NCBI RefSeq assembly: GCF_020379485.1
Contig: NC_063436.1
Span: 23,186,423 to 23,250,422, forward strand
Source: Brassica napus
Lineage: Eukaryota > Streptophyta > Magnoliopsida > Brassicales > Brassicaceae
Reading direction: 5' to 3'
Length of the DNA: 64,000 nt
Under the pieces are notes generated by a model. That model worked only from the letters and a program-made list of their open reading frames with translations. It was not told where the DNA came from and ran no database searches. Of the stretch, positions 12,585 through 22,638 are shown one piece after another (position 1 is the first letter of the stretch; each line of letters begins with the position of its first letter). The translations under genes and the position numbers were made by a program.

Positions 12585-13004
12585 CTATAGTCCATTCTTT
12601 GCAACAAAGTTCCGGAACGATAGGAATGATCCTTCCCATCTCAAAGGTCCACCCACCTTTTCCGAGTTATCAAGAAGATCATTAAAGTCTCCCGTAAGGA
12701 GCCACGCAGTATCTTCTCTCTGCGCTCCTATGGTTGATAGTTCTTCCCAAAACTTTGCTCGGTTTTCTTGATGAGGGGCACCATAAATGTACGACACAAA
12801 GAAGGATTTATCATTATGAGTGATTTTAGTGTCGATTACATTAGCAGTAGCCAAAAGAACCTCTAGTTGAACGTTATCTTTCCACGCTAAAGTTAGCCCT
12901 CCGCTAAATCCTTCAGGTGGCACCGTAAAGATATTCTTGTACTCTGTTCTTCTGTAGGTTTTATAAACCTCCTCATCCTTGTTTTTTGTTTCCATCAGGA
13001 ACAT
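12585..13004 (-). pseudogene. LINE ORF2 fragment: apurinic-type endonuclease domain
   Basis: The frame begins MFLMETKNKDEEV, a hallmark of plant L1 ORF2 near the second endonuclease block. It continues with GGLTLAWKDNVQLEVL and WLLTGDFNDLLDNSEKVGG, the latter holding the catalytic GDFN motif. It stops at a TAG after RNFVAKNGL; downstream sequence continues in the same frame, so this is a point nonsense mutation. Confidence 0.9.
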
Positions 13005-13051
13005 TATGTCAGGGGAATTCTTAGAGCGTAATTCCCATAAGGTCAGGGAAA

Positions 13052-13066
13052 TCCTGCAAGATTTCT
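13052..13066 (+). repeat. Target-site duplication of the LINE, right copy
   Basis: Exact copy of the 15-mer at 9013-9027, lying next to the truncated 5' end of the LINE. Confidence 0.95.
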
Positions 13067-15755
13067 AACGCTATGTTTTTATGAACATTTTTAACGCCCA
13101 TGTTAAAAAGAAAGATAATTAGATAGTTGAAATTATGGGAGAATAATAGTTCTAGAAACATTACCAAGCACAAACATACACACGTTTGGAATAAAGAAGG
13201 TTTTGAGAGAGAAGAGAGGCTATAGCTCTTCAGACGGCTACTCCAATCCACGAGATTGGAATTGATCTAGAAGATTTTGATAAGGAGATGGAAAAAATAT
13301 ATCTCTGACATAGGATCATCATCTCATCTGTTCCATATTTTGATAGGGGATGGACAAAATAAGAGTTAATAACTTTTGTATGTGTGTTAATGCAAATTAT
13401 TCAAGCCATCTATTATAAACTAAAGATTAGTATAATTTAGTGTATGTGTTATGCATGGATAATATAAATTTAAAATCCCGAGGGTAAGTGAGAAGGTTAA
13501 ACTCAAAAGTTCTAAACAATATCTTTGTTGATTACCTTATATAATCCTTTTTGAAAAGCTTTATATATAATCTAAGCATTTGTCCTCCATGAATACAATT
13601 TTTTTACCAAGTTGTATTCCAATATGAAATATTATACATCTTGATATTTTTGTTGACGAATAATTAACGAGCACAAACCTATATGCATATACATGTAGTG
13701 TTGTTAGAAGATGAGCTGCCTTTTAATCATATGCTTGAATGTGCCTTGTTGTATTATTATGTGTTATCTAAAAGAAAGCATATATTATATGGTATTTTGC
13801 CCATTAATATAGTACATACAGGTCATAAACTCTCAAGATAGAAGGCATGACAAAAAAAAGGCATGGCTTATATAAGTTTATGATGCAATGGACATAGAAC
13901 TGAATTTTCAGAGTAGAGTTTGGTAAAGTCTTTCATTCATTCGAGCATCATTATTCAGAAAATTTTAATATAAATTTACCATTAATTATTTAATATTTAA
14001 TTTATTTTCCAAAGTTTGAGAAATTTGTGTTGAAACATAAGTTTTGAAACTCTTAAAATATTAATATAAAATATTAAGAGGATGCAAGAAAATATATAAA
14101 AGTAAAAATATTACTTTTTCCAACAAAGTAACAAGGTTGGAGAAGAAGGATAATTATATTAATTTCATAATTTGTTAAGATTGAATTTATAATGAGTAAT
14201 TTTATGTTTTCATGTATGAGCTGGATCCACGCACTAAGGGTCTCTGGACCCACTTCTTACTCAATTCTTATAAGTTCGTACCCCCAAAGTCTAAAATAAT
14301 ATAACATCAGCTCCACATATTTCGTTATCTTACTAAAACAGCCTATGTTAATATGTTCCAAGTATCAGTTGTGTTAGATATCTAGAGTACTTTCTAACGG
14401 GAGTTGTACCCATTAGAGTTCTAAACCTACTTGCATGTATATATATGTATATGTTTAGAATCCTAATGAATATAATTTTCCATTAGAAGTGCTGTTAAAT
14501 TGTTTTTACAACAAACTATGCTATGTGTGTTGCATAAGAGTATGAAATATACACCAAAATATTTATATTTATTTTCCTTCTATTATTAAAGAACATAATT
14601 AGAAAATTAAAGTATATTCATATCTCCATACTACAAAGAATAGTTTCTACAATACATTTACAATTAAAAATGATATTTTAAATTCAGTTATAATTATAGG
14701 TAAAGGATAATCATACAAGATTTTGAGTGTGACTATATTGTATCATTAGAGTAAAATAAAGTAAGTAGAAATTTATTTCAACCAATTTCCTCTGATTTTA
14801 TTTAGTCAAGTGAAAAACATTTCAGCTCATTTGCTCAAACAAAGTGAGAAAAAAGTAGAGATAAATGTTTCTTCAACTTTTGTTAGATGAAAATATTACT
14901 ATGGATTTGACAATTCTCTTTCCTCCCATTTTCACATTTTCATTTCCACTATTTTATTCTACTAATTATCAGTCACAACCTTTCTATAGCAATATGAAAA
15001 ATAAAAGTACTAATTTTAAAATAAATAAATATTAATCAGTTGTAAAAATAAATTATTTATACAGTTTTCAGAATACTATTTAACTAAAATGATGTGATTA
15101 GTAAGATTTTTTTTAATGGATAAAGACCATAGGTTAATTCTACCACTTTTATATAATAAATAATTAATGGAAAAATTTGTGAATGGTTTAGCTAATCAAA
15201 CTAATTGTAAATAATCAAGGTGAACTGTTTTTGATGGAAAAACTCTGGAGTACAAGATTTCACACGGTTTTGGATTTATGTAAATAATTTTCATCAGAAA
15301 GGAGATGAAAGTAGAGTTGAAAAAAGGACATGGTCCATATCTGGAGAACAGTTAGATAGAAAGAAAGGGCATGATGGGCATCTCTGCACCCACGTATATA
15401 CCACACATACAGATAGAGAGAGAGAGTGTGACATGTATATAATACAGTATGAACATTTCGGTATATTACAGATTTAAATTTAAAAATTCTTATCAGAACA
15501 GAGTTATAAAAAAAAATCTGAAATAACAGAGAGAGAAATCTCGAGAGCTTGAAGCTGAGCGGAGAGACAAAAGCTAATGCTTTCTTCTTCAACTCTCACA
15601 TCTCATCAACTCACCTTCCCACCAGCATAATATATTACTTTTTATTCCATTTTTCACCGCAAAATTCTCAAATTTTTGTTTTGTCTTGGGAATATATTCT
15701 CTTCTTCGTTTCAAACTTTGTGTGTATCTTTCTTCGCTCAACTGGAGGAGGAGAG
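13067..15755. other. Intergenic DNA and ARR2 promoter/5' UTR
   Basis: AT-rich DNA without a recognisable gene down to about 15400. A TATA-like TGTATATAATA lies near 15435 and CT/GA-rich leader sequence follows, so transcription of ARR2 probably starts between about 15460 and 15550 (inference). Confidence 0.5.
15577..15630 (+). promoter_or_regulatory. Possible 17-codon uORF in the ARR2 leader
   Basis: An ATG at 15577 opens a 17-codon frame ending in TAA at 15628-15630, in a different frame from the main ATG at 15756. If the transcript starts upstream of it, this uORF could lower translation of ARR2. No conserved uORF peptide is recognised. Confidence 0.35.
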
Positions 15756-18700
15756 ATGCTAAATCCGGGTGTAGTAGGTGGGTCGTCGAACTCGGACCCG
15801 TTTCCATCGGGTCTACGAGTTCTGGTCGTGGACGATGACCCAACTTGTCTCATGATCTTAGAGAGGATGCTTAAGACTTGTCTATACAGAGGTGAGTTCA
15901 AATTTCTGTTTTTTTTTTTTTTTTACATTTTAATCTCAAAAGTATTCAGAGGTTCATCATGGTCGTTCTTCAACTGAATTCTTGGTCAAATTTGCGAAAT
16001 TATATTGGTAACTTTTTTTCTTGTGTGGATTTTAATACGGTGAATTGACTTAAGCCAAATATAGAAGACATATCTTTGAAATTGACTCTTTGAAATTGAC
16101 TATAAACTTTCACCAAAACACTATTTGAATTGACTAGAAATATTTACCAAAGTAACTGTTAGATTCAGAGTATATATATATGCATAAGCTCAGTGCTCTG
16201 TTTCCAATTAGTTTTTGTCTGTTTAATCTTCAAGAGATCCTTCTCATTGATTTAGTTTCAGAAACTTAGTTTGATTCTTGGTATTTTGATTTTTTTATTA
16301 TTTTTATTATTTTTTTGTGTTTGATATTTGACTAAAGATTTATTTACTCTGTTTCTGTTTTTATTACAGTAACCAAGTGTAACAGAGCAGAGATCGCATT
16401 GTCTCTGCTTCGAAAGAACAAGAACGGTTTCAATATTGTCATCAGCGACGTCCACATGCCTGACATGAACGGCTTCAAGCTCCTCGAACACGTCGGTCTA
16501 GAGATGGACTTACCTGTCATCAGTAAACGTTTTAACAACCCTTCCCTAAAACATCTCTTCTTCTCTTCAAGATCTGAAAGTCTTAATATCTTTTTTCTTA
16601 ATATGTTTTAGTGATGTCTGCGGATGATTCAAAGAGCGTTGTGTTGAAAGGAGTGACCCACGGTGCAGTCGACTACCTAATCAAACCCGTACGCATCGAG
16701 GCTCTCAAGAATATATGGCAGCATGTGGTGCGGAAGAAGCAGAACGTCTCCGAACATTCTGGAAGTGTTGAAGAGACCGGTGGAGACAGGCAGCAGCAGC
16801 AGCAGAGGGACGATGATGATGATGGTGGTGGTGATAACAACTCGTCTTCAGGTAATAATGAAGGGAACTTGAGGAAGCGCAAGGAAGAGGAGCAAGGGGA
16901 TGATAAAGAGGACACTTCGAGTTTGAAGAAACCACGTGTGGTTTGGTCTGTTGAGTTGCATCAGCAGTTTGTGGCTGCTGTGAATCATCTCGGCGTTGAC
17001 AGTAAGTAAACAAAAAAAAAACACACTTGTTTGGTTATGCATTTGTGTTTTTTTTTTCTGGTCTAATTTTTCATTCAATGCAGAAGCTGTTCCTAAGAAG
17101 ATCTTGGAGATGATGAATGTACAGGGGCTAACGAGGGAAAACGTAGCCAGTCACCTCCAGGTAAAATATATTCCCTCTGGATTTAAAAGATCATGTTTAG
17201 GATTTACAATTATTAGTAAAAATTTAGCACATACTTTGATTTATTAGTTTTTGTTACTTGTTTGCTTCCCATTTAAGTTCTACCACTTATACTTTGAAGT
17301 TTAATTTATGTTAATTTTAAATTATAATGCATTAATTAAAGTTAGAACATCAATTTTTTATATACAATGAAAAACTAAAACATCAAACATTTGTATACAG
17401 AGGGAGTATATGAGTGAATAGTACTATCTATGTTTCAAAATAATGTATGTTTTAGATTTTTCCGCACATATTATTAAAACATTTTAAATTTTAGTATTAA
17501 ATGTATGATTTTTTTGTAATGATATATTTCTTATAATTACAAACTAAAAAGAATTCAGTAAATGTAATTATTTTTGTTTTTAAATTTACAATCATTCATT
17601 ATTTTTGATAGAAATGTATGGAAAATATTTTTTTTTAAATGTCTTTTTGAAACAATTTTTTTTTCAAACATGTATTTTATGAAACAGAATGAGTATTACA
17701 ATTTTTTAGCATGCATGCTAACATCTAAGTTGGTGACATTGTGGAAATGCAGAAGTATAGGATATATCTAAAAAGGCTTGGAGGAGTATCCCAAGGAAAC
17801 ATGAACCATTCGTTTATGACTGGTCAAGATCCGAGCTACGGTCCGTTGAATGGGTTTGATCTTCAAGGTCTAGCTACTGCGGGTCAGCTCCAAGCTCAGA
17901 GCCTCGCACAGCTTCAAGCAGTTGGCCTTGGTCAATCTTCTTCGCCACTCATTAAACCAGGGATAACGTCAGTAGATCAGAGAAGCTTCAAGCAGTTGGC
18001 CTCGAGATTCGGAGATGGACATGGGCCGATGATGATGAACGGTGGTGGTGGTAATAAGCAGACAAGTTTGCTTCACGGTGTCCCAACGGGTCACATGCGC
18101 TTGCAGCAGCAACAAATGGCTGGTATGCGTGTAGCGGGGCCATCAATGCAGCAGCAGCAGCAACAATCGATGTTGTCAAGAAGAAGTGTCCCGGAGACCA
18201 GAAGCAGCAGAGTGTTACCAGCTGCTACACACTCGGCCCTCAACAACAGCTTCCCGTTGGCAAGTGCACCGGGGATGATGTCTGTTTCAGACACAAAAGG
18301 CGTGAACGAGTTTTGTAACCCGAGCTACGACATATTGAACAACTTTCCCCAGCAGCAACACCACAACAACAACAACAACAACAGAGTGAACGAGTGGGAT
18401 CTGCGGAATGTGGGGATGGTCTTCAACTCTCATCAGGACAACACAACATCAGCTGCTTTTTCAACTTCAGAAGCTTACTCTTCGTCTTCAACTCATAAAA
18501 GAAAGCGGGAGGCAGAGTTAGTGGTTGAGCATGGGCAGAATCAGCAGCAGCCACAAAGCCGAAGTGTGAATCCTATGAACCAGATTTACATGAATGATGG
18601 TGGTTCGGTTAGAATGAAGACAGAGACGGTGACTTGTCCTCCTCAGGCAACAACAATGTTTCACGAGCAGTATAGTAATCAAGATGATCTCCTGAGCGAT

Positions 18701-18873
18701 CTTCTCAAGCAGGTTTCATTTTCTATACTATTATGACATGATATGATATGAATATTGTTTGTCTTGTGGTTATAACTTTTAACTCCATTCTCCGTTTTAT
18801 CAAAATGCAGGAAGGATTGTTAGATACCGAGTTTGATTTTGAAGGATACTCCTTCGATAATATTCTCGTCTGA
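15756..18873 (+). CDS. ARR2: B-type response regulator, ARR2-like transcription factor
   Basis: Six exons: 15756-15891, 16370-16522, 16612-17001, 17084-17160, 17753-18712 and 18811-18873, giving about 592 residues with no lesion. The receiver domain (about 20-140) has the acidic pocket Asp26-28, phospho-acceptor Asp72 in VISDVHMPD and Lys121 in YLIKPV. An acidic, low-complexity linker carries RKRKEE and KKPR basic clusters, a likely nuclear signal. A GARP/Myb-like DNA-binding domain (about 202-262) includes [19 protein letters not shown] and [19 protein letters not shown]. The C-terminal half is rich in Gln and Asn, as in activators. It ends GYSFDNILV, close to the ARR2 terminus. The protein receives phosphate from the His-kinase/phosphotransfer relay and activates cytokinin-response genes in the nucleus. 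Intron 4 carries a MITE. Alpha-duplicate ARR1 is the main alternative; gene order favours ARR2. Confidence 0.95.
17422..17698. mobile_element. Stowaway/Tc1-like MITE in ARR2 intron 4
   Basis: The two ends are imperfect inverted repeats. The left begins near TACTATCTATGTTTCAAAA; the right, on the other strand, reads near TAATACTCATTCTGTTTCAT. Both have the CTC.(C)TNTGTTTCA-type terminus common to Brassicaceae Stowaway-like elements. The insert has no coding capacity and accounts for nearly half of this enlarged intron. Confidence 0.45.
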
Positions 18874-19420
18874 TCTCTCACATATGTTGCAAGATTCTTT
18901 AGGGTTCATGATCGTCTTATTTACTACAGATTAGCAATGTTTTTTTTTTTTTAGTCTTGGGAACATTTGTGTAAATGTGTTTTTCTATGCGTTGTGGCTT
19001 CATAATAATAGAAAGATAAAAAAAGGTATTGATCCGGTCAACGAATACATCCACAGAACTCAAGTCCTTTTTTTTTTTGAACAATCCACAGTGCTCAAGT
19101 CTTAACTTCCTTTTTCTATTTCTTATAAAGAACTGGCTTGGTTGGTTGGGGACTAGTAACAAATCAATGAGTAAGAGAGAGTAACAAATCAAATACGATA
19201 CAGTATACACACTTAAGTGACTACTAATTAGAAACAATACGTTTTTATATTTAAGACTGTCTTTGGATATCATGTATTATCCAGTTGGATACGTGTTTTT
19301 AATATTCACTTGGATTTTGACCAAAAAAAATAATAATAATATTCACTTGGATCGGATTTGAGTTTCGAATATGATGTTAGGAATCAGATAGTGAGATATG
19401 AAAAATAAAATAAAATAAAA
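18874..19420. other. ARR2 3' region and intergenic DNA
   Basis: Probably the ARR2 3' UTR in the first 100-200 bases, then AT-rich DNA with poly-T tracts. Nothing else is recognised before the retroposon duplication. Confidence 0.45.
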
Positions 19421-19438
19421 AAGAATAGAAGGAAAATG
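19421..19438 (+). repeat. Target-site duplication of retroposon A, left copy
   Basis: AAGAATAGAAGGAAAATG, repeated exactly at 20024-20041. Confidence 0.9.
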
Positions 19439-20023
19439 TGGTCGTCAGCTCAAGTCCCCGGGAGGTGAAGACTCCGTCAGTCTTACGTCGTCGGCTTCAG
19501 CGTCTCGAGTGTGGTTGTCTGTTCGAGTATGGGCTCTGGTCATGGAGCGGAAGAGGTTTCTTCGGGTTATGATTTTTAGGGTTTGTAGTGTCGCCGTCGG
19601 ATGAGCTCTCCACAGGGGGAGGATGCTCTCCGACAGGGTCTCAGTGTGGTGAAGAAGAGATGTGGTTGCGGTGGAGGCTCGAAGTGATTCAGAGCTCCGC
19701 CGAATTGAGGGTTTGCAGTGGTTGGGTACGGCGGCTTGGGAAGGCGGAGACGGTCGGGTTGAGGCGGAGCGACGCGTGGCGCACTGACGGTCAAGATCTT
19801 CACACGTGGCGAGCTTCTGCCTCCTCGACGCACGCGTTTCCCAGAGTTGGTCGGTGCTAGGTTCGAGTAGGTGGGCTTGGGCCTGTTAAGCCAATTTGGG
19901 TTTAAGGTTTTGTCGGGTTTGTTTGGTTGGTCGAGTTGTAATGTGGGCCTCTGTATGTGGGCTTCGGCCATTGGGCTTGGCCTGTAATCTTTTATAAAAT
20001 CATAATTTGACGGGAAAAAAAAA
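19439..20023 (+). mobile_element. Short non-coding poly-A retroposon (Sadhu/SINE-like class, family unassigned)
   Basis: A 585-bp insertion in + orientation, far richer in G and C than its flanks. It ends in a poly-A tail at about 20015-20025 and is bracketed by an 18-bp perfect duplication. Target-primed reverse transcription by LINE machinery is the best explanation. It encodes no convincing protein and shows no clear pol III A/B boxes at its start, so it does not look like a classic tRNA-derived SINE. Non-coding Brassicaceae retroposons such as Sadhu have this anatomy; assignment to them is inference. Confidence 0.8.
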
Positions 20024-20041
20024 AAGAATAGAAGGAAAATG
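20024..20041 (+). repeat. Target-site duplication of retroposon A, right copy
   Basis: Exact copy of the 18-mer at 19421-19438, directly after the poly-A tail. Confidence 0.9.
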
Positions 20042-20569
20042 AGAATAAAGAGATTGTGTTGTCTCAATCACCGACTCTTCTTATTCACCAACAAAAAGCC
20101 CAATAACAGTCGTGAGCTGTTTCATAGCTGGCCCGTTTATATATCACGCGCTACGACAGCGCGTATATGCGGAAGTCACATCGAGTGTGTATTACGATAG
20201 ATAAGTGGGGAACAGCTGGAATTAATTTACAGAATTTTGAAAAAACCAAATGTTTTAAATTTCAGATACACACTGTTGAAAGTTGAAACCATAATTTTTC
20301 TAAATCATCTGACAAATGAAGCCATAATTTTTCTCTCCTGAATAGTAATTAGAATATTTTAAAACTAATAAAACTAAAAACGACACAAGATTGAATTATT
20401 AACTACAATAGTGAAAACGAATAGTCAATTAATTAGTAAGTGGCATAACATTAGCTTGGTCTTCAGACATGATTACCGATTACACATAAATATTTCCTTA
20501 CTAACTTATTTTCTTCCCTAATCCCTTCCTAAACCATTCCGACAAAAAAAGAGTCGAGAATTAAAACTC
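20042..20569. other. Intergenic DNA downstream of the GATA gene
   Basis: Likely contains the 3' UTR of the minus-strand GATA gene near its right end. The rest is AT-rich with no recognised feature. Confidence 0.4.
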
Positions 20570-21241
20570 TTAACCACAAGAAAGAGCCATGAGAAGTACA
20601 GCTGCTCGTTCCTCTTCACCCATCTTCATCCATAGCCTCTTCTTCTCCACCACAGATCTCTTCATCACCGGCACTTTAAACCCAAAATCCAAAAACCTAC
20701 TAGCCCCTTTCACACTCTTCTTGCTATTATTACAATCCTCAGTCCCTGTCTTCATCTTGCTCTTCACCGTCTGATCATCGAGAGCGAGATCATTGCTACT
20801 TTTGTTCTTCTTGATCTTATTATTATTATCCTCTTGTTTAATCCCATGAGCCGCTTGCCTCTTCTTCCTGCTCTTGATCCCACACGCATTGCACAATGAC
20901 TGCAACAACAACAACAACAACAAAACTTTGATCAGACAAAGATTTAACCTTTTTTACCCATAAGATCTACTTTCTGATCAACCAAGCTATGTTACAAGAC
21001 CAAGCCTACATTTGAGTAGATCTACTTAAAACAGGAAACAACAGAATCATATGGATTAAGATGTTACTTTAGGACCAGCAGGGCCACCGCGCCAGAGAGG
21101 AGTCTTGCTTGTTCCGCAATCAACGCAAGTCTTCTTAGTATCGCCTCCACTTCCGCTGCTGCTACAGTTGCCGTTCTCAACGTCCGAAGTCTCTCCCGCC
21201 GATTCGAGCTTCGTCGTCTTTGTTTCTTCCGTCGTTGACAT
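20570..21241 (-). CDS. B-class GATA zinc-finger transcription factor with LLM motif (GATA17-like)
   Basis: Two exons, 21241-21068 and 20899-20570, encode 167 residues. The intron splits the zinc finger, as is usual for B-class plant GATA factors. The finger is C-x2-C-x18-C-x2-C with Cys39, Cys42, Cys61 and Cys64 (CVDCGTSKTPLWRGGPAGPK, then SLCNACG), followed by the basic KSRKKRQA tail that contacts DNA. The C-terminus ends AAVLLMALSCG, carrying the LLM motif (160-162) that defines LLM-domain B-GATAs. Members act in greening, germination and cytokinin/light responses in the nucleus. The length matches GATA15/16/17. Gene order suggests the At4g16141 (GATA17-like) orthologue. A GA microsatellite lies in its leader or promoter. 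Confidence 0.94.
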
Positions 21242-21450
21242 CTACAAAAAAACCAAAAAAGAAGCAGACAAGTTTAGTTCGAGAAGCGTGATTACAAGTA
21301 AGAAAAGGATCATAACGATCAAAAGAAAAGCTTACATTGATCCACTTGGAGCTTAAGCTGAAGTATGAGCAGATGTAGAAACAATGGAAATGGTGGAGAT
21401 GAATCAGAAAGCTCTGCTTGTGTAGGGAGAGTGTGTGATGATGATGATAA

Positions 21451-21453
<3 letters not shown>

Positions 21454-21490
<37 letters not shown>
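21454..21490. repeat. GA/CT microsatellite in the GATA gene leader/promoter
   Basis: About 18 uninterrupted GA units on the + strand (CT on the GATA sense strand), some 210-250 bp upstream of the ATG. CT tracts near plant transcription starts can affect promoter strength, and the tract length is likely polymorphic. Confidence 0.85.
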
Positions 21491-21491
<1 letters not shown>

Positions 21492-22638
21492 GGCGGAGAG
21501 GAGTAACGGATAAACGAACGGAGAGGGCTTTTATAGTAACGGAGGAGGCGGGGACAATAAAAACCCTAGATTTTCTTCTTTTAATTACTGTTTTACCCTC
21601 GAGCGGGGGATTTTATTACAATGGAGCGCCCGCCAAAATAAACAAACAAGAAAACTGAATAAATTGAGAGGGAAAATTAAAGTTTATAACTTGTAATAAC
21701 TCTAATTAATGACTAACAAACATAGATAAAAGCATTCTTGTGGAAACAAAGTTTTTTTTTTGGTTATTACAAATTTACAGTTTGTTTCGATTTGTATGAC
21801 ACGTTAGATTTGCCAATTGCCAAATTGGGTTTAAGAGATGCATGCATTTTTTTCAATCGTTTTTTTTTTCGACACATTTTTATTGTCTGTCTTTTACACA
21901 CATTCTGTTTAAATTCCTCAAAAAAAAGTGAAATAATGTCACTGAATTTGGTTTGTATTTTCAAAACAAATAACATCCGATAATACGATGTTTTATCAGT
22001 TTCTTGTTCTTTTCCTCTATAATCAATTTTTTTTATTGGTAAGGTTATGTTTTTTTCTTCTACACAGCATTAATTACAACGATTTAATCAGTCTGATAAA
22101 AACATTAGAGATTTTCTTTAATATTAAACCCCACGTTGACGACAGGCATTAATAACATCGATTTACGGAGACATGAATAGTAAAAAACAATATATAGAGA
22201 GATAGGCGTGCATATGCAGACAAAACAATAGCCCAAAATGACTTGGATCGCACTTGCAAGAAAAATAAAGTTTGACCAACATTTTTATGTTTTTTGACTT
22301 TGCAGTGTTGTGTAGTAGTAGTACAAATGTAACAAAAACCCCAGACTGACTTCTCATCACACACACAAACCAGACCATATCAGACCAAGGCACCCCATCT
22401 GACTTTTACACACAAGACAAGACTCAATTAACCAGTGTCCAACAAAACTCTTGAACCTCCTCCTTCAGCTCTCTTCCTTCAATCATCATCCTTACCCCCT
22501 GTTGAGAAACAAAAACAAAAACTCAGAGAATTACACAGACAAGCTTTCTCCACTTCCTCCTACTCTATGCTCTCTATGCTTTGAGATGTTCATACTTTTT
22601 TACAGGATTGGTTTGATTAAGTACTGAGTTATTTACCT
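21491..22638. other. GATA promoter and IMPA2 3' region
   Basis: The left part should be the promoter of the minus-strand GATA gene and the right 150-250 bases the IMPA2 3' UTR. No coding frame is supported. Confidence 0.45.

Larger units (their letters stand above)
9028..13051 (-). mobile_element. L1-type non-LTR retrotransposon (LINE), 5'-truncated
   Basis: The element lies on the minus strand: the 5' end is at 13051 and the short 3' poly-A tail reads as T's at 9028-9036. It is bracketed by a perfect 15-bp target duplication. ORF2 domains run in order: endonuclease, reverse transcriptase, a zinc-binding Cys/His region and RNase H. ORF1 and the extreme N-terminus of ORF2 are missing, as expected when first-strand synthesis aborts. 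Three lesions interrupt ORF2: a TAG at 12585-12587, a single-base frameshift at about 11020-11060, and a TGA at 10604-10606. The long remaining frames and the exact duplication indicate a fairly recent insertion that is now inactive. Confidence 0.96.

Noticed and set aside
13021..13251. Open frame spanning the LINE 5' junction
   Set aside because: It crosses the target duplication and so mixes element and flank; no conserved residues.
15549..15755. In-frame extension upstream of the ARR2 ATG
   Set aside because: It opens with TTG, not ATG, and translates to a hydrophobic stretch unlike any response regulator. The family start is at 15756.
16673..17013. Minus-strand frames with Ser, Cys and His runs opposite ARR2 exon 3
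   Set aside because: They are the complement of Gln/Asp/Asn codon repeats in ARR2.
19576..20067. 163-codon minus-strand open frame over retroposon A
   Set aside because: It starts in flanking DNA, crosses the poly-A tail and target duplication, and is proline-rich by composition. It is a chance frame in GC-rich repeat DNA.
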